From contig NC_052614.1 in the NCBI RefSeq assembly GCF_016545825.1, positions 33,698,072-33,762,071 of the forward strand: DNA of 64,000 bases, in the 5' to 3' direction. Below, piece by piece: positions 57,853-64,000 of the stretch. Position 1 is the first letter of the stretch, and each line of letters opens with the position of its first letter. The stretch comes from Eucalyptus grandis (Eukaryota; Streptophyta; Magnoliopsida; Myrtales; Myrtaceae). The translations under genes and the position numbers were made by a program. The notes below the pieces were generated by a model. That model saw nothing but the letters and a program-made list of their open reading frames with translations, ran no database searches and was not told the DNA's origin.

Positions 57853-58075
57853 GGCTGGATTACAGCCTGAGGTTGTATCCTTTGGAAACTGTGGAAGTAG
57901 AGCACTCTTCTCAACTGAAAAGCCATTCTGAAGATGGTGAAACAAAAGAAATTGCTGTGAAGGAGACAAATCATTCAGAGACAATGATATCTAAAGAAGT
58001 TTCTGTTCTGTTAGATGATCAAGAGCTAAGAGAAGGTCCAAGGAATCTGATACCTCCCATCAAGTTAGTAAATAT
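57853..58075 (+). pseudogene. Coding-like fragment of unknown origin in an intron
   Basis: The plus strand is open for over 80 codons with normal-looking composition (YPLETVEVEHSSQLKSHSED ... LLDDQELREGPRNLIPP) immediately next to a repeat copy. I do not recognise the family. It could be a gene fragment carried in by a mobile element, or chance. No start context, no partner exons. Confidence 0.35.
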
Positions 58076-59874
58076 GTTGACACCAACTATTACACTTATT
58101 TTTTGGATTAGTAAATAAAGGACAAGGGAAAGGCAAAATGCAACCATTTTTTCATAAACTTCATCCCATTATTACCACCCATAGACAGAGAGATTGACAA
58201 CAGATATTTTAACCAATATGCCAATTATTAGCAGTGTACCTTTTACAAGGCTTCAGCTTCTAGGTTAGGTTGAAAGGAAGAAGAAGAATTGGTTAAGGGA
58301 AAACACTTTTTTTTTTTTTTGCCAGATTAAGGGAAAACACATCGCAACAAGAGAGGAAGACAACACAATAAAGGCAAATCGTGGTCCATTTTCCATGTGA
58401 TCCGGGACACGAGGGATCTGTTAAATGATTTTTGGCTTGGGTTTTCACTATGTCCTCAGCTGCCACTGAGATCACAGGAATGATGAAGATAAGATACCAA
58501 AAAGAGAGCAAGCCATCTTTTTCTAGCTTTTCTCCATAATTTCATCACAATACATGCAACCCACATCCCTAAGATTTTCAAATAACATAAGATACTTCTT
58601 CGAAGCTCAGTCCACAGAGAGCTTAATGCAGCATAAACTATCAAAATCTAAAAGATTATTCTAAAAAAAGCAAAACCAGTAGAAAATCAAAACAGCTCTC
58701 ACCTGAGGATCCATTCTCATATCAAGAGGTCCATCATTTAGCACACTGAATCCTCTTTCAGCATTGTTGACCTGTAAAAAATTCAGTGAGGAACTTCCAA
58801 GGAAGTATTTTATGGAATTAACAATAAGAAAAGGTTTCCCAGGATAAGCAAATAATCGAGTAGATATGTCAAAGTCAACCTACAGAAAAGTGAGAGAGAG
58901 AAACGTAAGGTCAAAGGTGGCTCTTTTTTTTTTTTCCTTTTCTGGTCTTTTCACGAACTTTTTTGTACTTGGATGAAGGGGGAAAAACAATGTCTTTATT
59001 CAAATTTCAGAGGAAAAGATAGTTTGCTTCATATGTCTATGCTTTCAAACAACTAGGCCTTATAAGGAGCCCAAATTCAACAACTCAAGTATCCTCTCTT
59101 TCTCACCATTTTTCCCTCCCAAATCACCTTTAACTACAAATTCACTTGAAGTTTTGACCCATTCTCAGTGCCTGCATAATTTCTTAAAATTTCAAAAGAC
59201 AACCATAAAATATGTATGAGGTGGAATGTGACATTTTAAGCCAGTTTCAACAGAAGAAGTCATGTCCTGCTTGTGCACATTTACTGTATTGTTCAACTTT
59301 TTGGTAGATCTGTCTACAGCTAAGGAATGCAATGAGGTTTGAAGAGAAATTGAGGTGGAATTTTAGCTACTGTGAAAGATATTTATCACATGCATGGTGA
59401 ATCTGAGCCTCAGAGTTTCCGTGTTGTGAATATTTAGGTTCAAAAGAAGGAATGAAGCAGTAATTTAAAACTCATCCAGTTTGGTTAATTTAAGTAGATA
59501 AAAGAGAAGCATCTAAAGGGATGCTTCTTATCCTTTCCAGCCTACCTAAGTAAGTATAGGCAGATGATTGGTGAAACAGAAGAACACACAAGCACCAATG
59601 TAAATTTTTTAAAGTGACCAACCTGCATCGATGACACTCCCAAGTCCATTAAGATGCCATCAAATCCAGAGTCCATTAGCTTGTCACCAACCTCATCAAC
59701 CATGGATTTTATAAATCTAAAGTTCCTCAAAAGAAAATATCCTCTTAAGTTTGAAGACGTGGATGAGGAATCATCATGCAAAAGAGAATCGATCTTGTTC
59801 TTTGCCATTTGATGTGCCATAGGATCAACATCCATTCCAAGATAGCATTGCAATTCTGGGTGTGCCTGGATGAT

Positions 59875-60938
59875 CTGTTATTAGCAAGAGACAAGAAGAA
59901 GAAAATAATTAGACATGCCCTTAAAGCAATAGTACAGAAGAAAATCCTAGAATCAGTGAAAGCCATCTCCAAAAGAACAAGGTCATGAGAAAAGTGGCAC
60001 ACTTTTTATTCATTTAGAACATAAGAAGATGAGTACTACAAATGAAATAAACGATTTGAATCTGAGCCCATTTGTGACCAGAATAGATGCATGCAGAAGA
60101 TTTTTTATTCCATTAGTAGGACCTATATTAATCATAACTATGGGAGGGTACAGAATTGCAACTTCCCACTACAAGAAGTGAATCATAATCTAAGAGAATA
60201 AACAAAATGTATTTATCCTAGCAGCAAAATAAATAAAGTCCATTTGCTCTCTCTATTTATGAGTACAGATAATCATCCTCATTAGATAATGGAATAAGAT
60301 ATTCAAGAACCTTAACAGATAGTATTTTCAAATGCAACGTGGACATTAAAAAACGCCAATGTTATCAATGCTGCTACTACAATGCTGATAATTGCTTGCT
60401 CATATCACAAGCAGTGTCCAAAAATCATTCATGATGCTAATTGTTGAGCGAAAATGGTGTTATTAAGCTGCTCAAGAAAGGTATTCATTTCTTATTGCTG
60501 AGCCTCATAGACTGAAGGTGGATGGAATATCTTATGGTTGGTAGAAGCGATAAAGCACCTGACTCAGCTGCTAAATTCAGCATCAGCAATTCTACGCTAG
60601 TCTCATTCACCATTTTCTAAAAGAGATTTCCATTTAGCCGACCACCAAGGACCTCTCCTTCCCCAAAATTTGTTCCCTAGCTTTTCCCTATTTGCTAAAC
60701 AACTCACTACAGGAAAGGAAATTAAGCAGTGTAAATACTAACAAAATCCTGTTAATCTAAACTCACGCAGATGTAAAACACCCTGCCCAATAACTTCAAA
60801 TTAAGTCTCTGAACGTCGCACAGAACCCCAGTATCCATCTTCTCACGAATTTTTACGTAAACACAAGCGAGTTTTGCTCAAAAAAAGAACAAATTCACAC
60901 TAACAGCACCAACGCGTAATAAATATATGCACACTGAC
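59875..60938 (-). other. Intron 1 of the methyltransferase gene
   Basis: 1,064 bp, donor GTCAGT and acceptor AACAG on the minus strand. No insertions or coding sequence recognised. Confidence 0.85.
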
Positions 60939-61410
60939 AGCGGAAGAATGGCCGGCGGCACCGACGGTGCAATCGGCGAAAGACCGGAAGCTTCCGGCCC
61001 GAGAAGACGTCCAGCACCTCGCCGAGCAGCACCGGTATGTGGCTACTGACGCCGAGCAGCTGCTGGACCGTCTCATCGTCGAGCTCTCTCGACGAACGCG
61101 TCCTCCGCTTCAGCAACGCCTCCATCGCCGTACCTCCTCCCCCATTCCCACCCTCCACCTTCCCCTTCCCCTTCTCCTTTTTCTCCTTCTTCTTATTCTT
61201 CTTCTTCGTAGTCGTCCTCGTCGCCGTCTCCTCAACCGACGCGTCGCCCTTGCTGCTGCTCAAGAAACGGGCTCCGACGCAGCGAGACCGCGATACGAGG
61301 GGCGGAGAGCGAAACGGAACCGACCCACCACGCACCCACGAAAGCTGGGGAGGTCTGAGCAGGGAAGGAGACGACAGCGTCAGCAATTTCAGCGCTCTCG
61401 CGGTCGCCAT

Positions 61411-61660
61411 CTCCAGTCACGACCCACGAGCCGAAACCCAGGTTGGTGTCGAGATCGAAACTACACGGCACTGAAGAAACTAGTCATCTTCGATTGGGAG
61501 GAGACGGAGCTCTACTTCCCCCATGGAAGCTCGTGCAAGCTCACTTCTGGCGCCGAGCGGGGAAGGGCGAGGAGCAGGGCGTTCACCCAAAATCCCAAAT
61601 GCGAAGTTCGTATCCAGATATTCCGTTATTTGCGAGGCAGTCCCTCTTTTTTTGAGAATT
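61411..61660 (-). promoter_or_regulatory. 5' flank of the methyltransferase gene
   Basis: GC-richer than the surrounding DNA, as expected for leader and promoter. I see no clear TATA element. Open frames on both strands here are antisense or shadow frames of the GC-rich exon. Confidence 0.35.
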
Positions 61661-61664
61661 TATA

Positions 61665-61870
61665 ATTTTTGGTGCATGGGTAGAAGTGTGCAAAAGAACC
61701 AGCATCCGCCCAGACTGTCTGAAATCGACCGGAAATCGCTCGTAACCATAATTTGGGGAATCAGTCCGGTTTCCAGTTTCTATGGAATTAGTCTGTTTTC
61801 CGATTCCAATTTATGGGAACCGGTGAATACCGGTCCGTGGAATATCCTAGGAGTTCAATTTTGACCCTTC
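61665..61870. repeat. Fragment with GGTTCC/GGAACCGG words, hAT-like
   Basis: Words such as AATCAGTCCGGTTTCCAG, GATTCCAATTTATGGGAACC and GGTGAATACCGGTCCGTGG echo the subterminal repeats of the hAT-like element at 39,272-41,358. No paired end or duplication is visible, so it may be a decayed relative. Confidence 0.35.
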
Positions 61871-64000
61871 TATTGTTCGGTTATAATTCTAAATCTTTAT
61901 TATATCAAATTTAGGTCGTTGCCTCAAATTTTCATTCCTAATTTGGTGAAACTTGCTTGTCACCGCCCGCCATGTATTGACATGTGATGTAGGCCTCTTC
62001 ACATAACTTACACTTTTGGTCCCGTACTTTTAGGAAAGACCGATTTTAATCGATGCACTTTGTTTTAATAAAATAAAACATGGTCCCTATATTTTTTAGA
62101 CGAAAACTTAACTTTCATCGCGCTTCCATCCCAAGTCTTGTGAATTTGTCAAATCAAGACCAATTATTAATCGGTGATTCTTACATTTACAAATGTGTCT
62201 AATCATATTTATTGTAGACTCCGTTTTTTCACGCTGTCATTTTTCTTGAAAATGACAATAATTTTTTGGTGTTTATCTAGAATATAAAAAATAACTAGAA
62301 AATACATTCCATTGTTCGAATAGGAAAATCTAATTTGATTTTCTTAAATAAAGATACACTATCATGAATAGCCAAGGAACTAGACACAAGCACTAAGGTC
62401 CCGATTTGACCTCAATGTATTGGGGCTTGAGTGCCAGTGACTTGAGCTCGGGTGTCGGGGACCTAAACATAGGTGTGGGAGATGCTAGCGGGGCACTAGC
62501 ATTCCGAGCTCTTGATGGGGCTCGGACTTAGGAGTAGGCACCGGAGAAGAATATTGAGTAGATTAACCCAACTTATCTCCTGAAGTTTTCACTTACTTCA
62601 AATAGAATGCTTGATTAAAATCAAAGCTTTAATCACCTTCTAAGCAATATGATCAAAAAACAAAGATTAAGATCTCTTAACATTTGATCAAAACTAGTTT
62701 AACAAAGGAGAATAACCCATAAATTCACCTTGTAAGCTCTTGAAAAACGGAATTTCAAAGTTTTGACAACAGAAGAGTAGAATTGTTCATTTCACACAAA
62801 AAAATGGAATGCAAAATGAAAGAGGAAGATCTCTTTTTCTTTGTTTGCAAGAACAAGTTGGAATTCTTTTTGAAATTTGAAGACACATGGAAACCTATTT
62901 ATAGGTCAAGGGAGGTAAGAACAAGTAACTAAGTTAAGAGAAACAATAACTTGAAGTCAAAGAAAATGTTAGGTGGAAGTGCAAGAAAGGTGTATTCAAG
63001 TTAGATAATCACAAGTGGCATGATCATGAGACTCCATCCAATGATAAGGCAAAGGGGGATGAACCAATCTTGAGTTAAAAACATGAGGTCTAAAAGTAGA
63101 AAGGGTATGTGTTCCAATAGAAATACTTCAAGTGGTCTTAAGTGAGTAATTAGGATGCAAGTAGCCTAATAAGATTAGCCACAAGGAGACATTTTGATTC
63201 AAATGAAAGATGGCTTCTTCTTGGCCAAGTAAAGTGGGTGAGTCATCAATGCATTAATGTGCTAAAATTGTCATGGATGATAATGAATAATGCAATGCAT
63301 GACCTCATAGTTAGTCAAGTTCAATTTCTCAAACTAAGGACATGTGACTTAAAATACTTGGTGGAGAAATGAAAAGAGACAGTATAAATTAAAGAATGAC
63401 AAATGGCTCACTTGCATGGCTTCTAAAGTAGATATTTTGTTAAATTATCAAAATATCCATTAAATCACTATGTAAACAAGGAAATTGGTGTTTGTTCCAA
63501 GCATTGATAGATTGGAAAAATATTTTGAAAGAAAACATTGATGAAAAATAACAAACGCTGGAAAAATCTCAATTTAGTAACTTTAAATTTGAATATTCTC
63601 AAATGCGCAACTTGAGGACTACATCTAATATGGCAGTATATTAATGACCATCACTTAATACCGCTGCCATAAATATCAATATCTATCACTAAACTTAATG
63701 CATCAAATTTAGACGATAACATTAACGGAAAATCATCCTTCGCAACTTCCGCACCTCACAAAATTAAGGACCTTAAAGGCTTCAAACACTTGTCTTTTAA
63801 TCCCAAATGTTATTAACAAGGATAGAAATTCTGAATGTCATAGGGATCAGGCTCGAGCAACAGGGAGATGGCCCTGGGCACCAAAGTCCTGAGTACGAGT
63901 ATCGGTGTCCCAAGTCCCACCTTTGTTGACTCGAGCCTAGGCACTAGGTTCCATGCCTAGCCTCATTAGACCTAGGCTTGGCTTTGATAGACCCTAATGG
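61871..64000. other. AT-rich intergenic at the window end, no gene seen
   Basis: Two patches share GAGC/CTCG-rich wording about the same theme (62,400-62,540 with GGGGCTTGAGTGCCAG and 63,845-64,000 with GGGCACCAAAGTCCTGAG), which suggests a repeat pair about 1.45 kb apart, possibly part of a retroelement. No open frame of note. Confidence 0.4.

Larger units (their letters stand above)
57279..58702 (-). other. Intron 3 of the methyltransferase gene, with insertions
   Basis: 1,424 bp. It contains copy 2 of the dispersed repeat (57,510-57,820), a coding-like fragment on the opposite strand (57,853-58,075) and a T run at 58,309-58,320. Confidence 0.8.

Noticed and set aside
61037..61665. Plus-strand frames of 145 and 232 codons over methyltransferase exon 1
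   Set aside because: Antisense shadows of the GC-rich, Lys-rich first exon; poly-Leu and poly-Phe runs, no family.

Overview
The window is nuclear DNA of a flowering plant. It has spliced genes with GT–AG introns, a chloroplast-type acetylglutamate kinase, a GPI-anchored cell-wall glucanase and plant-type retroelements. A TIR-NBS resistance-gene relic argues for a eudicot rather than a grass. The mix of TNL relic, Caulimoviridae relic and (G/C)-rich first exons reminds me of a woody eudicot such as a eucalypt, but that is a guess. Gene density is low: four recognisable host genes in 64 kb, the rest mostly nested repeats.

Region by region. 1-3.3 kb: decayed TIR-NBS(-LRR) pseudogene on the minus strand, then a perfect-period 85-bp triplication. 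4.7-5.4 kb: compound minisatellite/microsatellite. 5.7-6.7 kb: long inverted-repeat DNA element with TA flanks. 7.5-13.5 kb: almost full-length L1-type LINE (minus) with target-site duplications. 13.8-19.2 kb: LTR retrotransposon with both LTRs, PBS, PPT and a 5-bp TSD whose interior holds only a broken gag (a TR-GAG-like element). 19.4-20.4 kb: a tRNA-derived SINE and an inverted-repeat element. 23.2-24.2 kb: intronless acetylglutamate kinase (minus). 25-30.4 kb: repeats, including a TCGCGA-rich island, a probable Ty3/gypsy LTR and a second SINE nested in a DNA element. 31.1-34.9 kb: eight-exon endonuclease V (plus). 37.1-41.9 kb: 3' half of a Ty1/copia element (minus) split by a 2.1-kb hAT-like element. 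41.9-44.3 kb: endogenous pararetrovirus relic (plus). 45.0-48.1 kb: two-exon GH17 beta-1,3-glucanase with X8 domain and GPI signal (minus). 56.5-61.4 kb: five-exon RsmH/MraW-type 16S rRNA methyltransferase (minus) whose reading frame is broken twice. The rest is AT-rich intergenic DNA with dispersed and tandem repeats.

The host genes do not form a pathway. The kinase controls arginine synthesis in plastids, endonuclease V cleaves inosine-containing nucleic acid, the glucanase acts on callose at the cell surface, and the methyltransferase modifies organellar 16S rRNA. From memory, the endonuclease V and glucanase genes have adjacent homologues in Arabidopsis (At4g31150 and At4g31140), so this pair may be conserved microsynteny stretched by the retroelement nest between them.

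I found no convincing new biological system. The observations most worth checking are the gag-only LTR element, the copia/hAT/pararetrovirus nest, the in-frame duplication beside the endonuclease V active site with a GC–AG intron, and the two frame breaks in the methyltransferase gene. Coordinates of exons and element ends come from reading splice sites, terminal repeats and duplications by eye.
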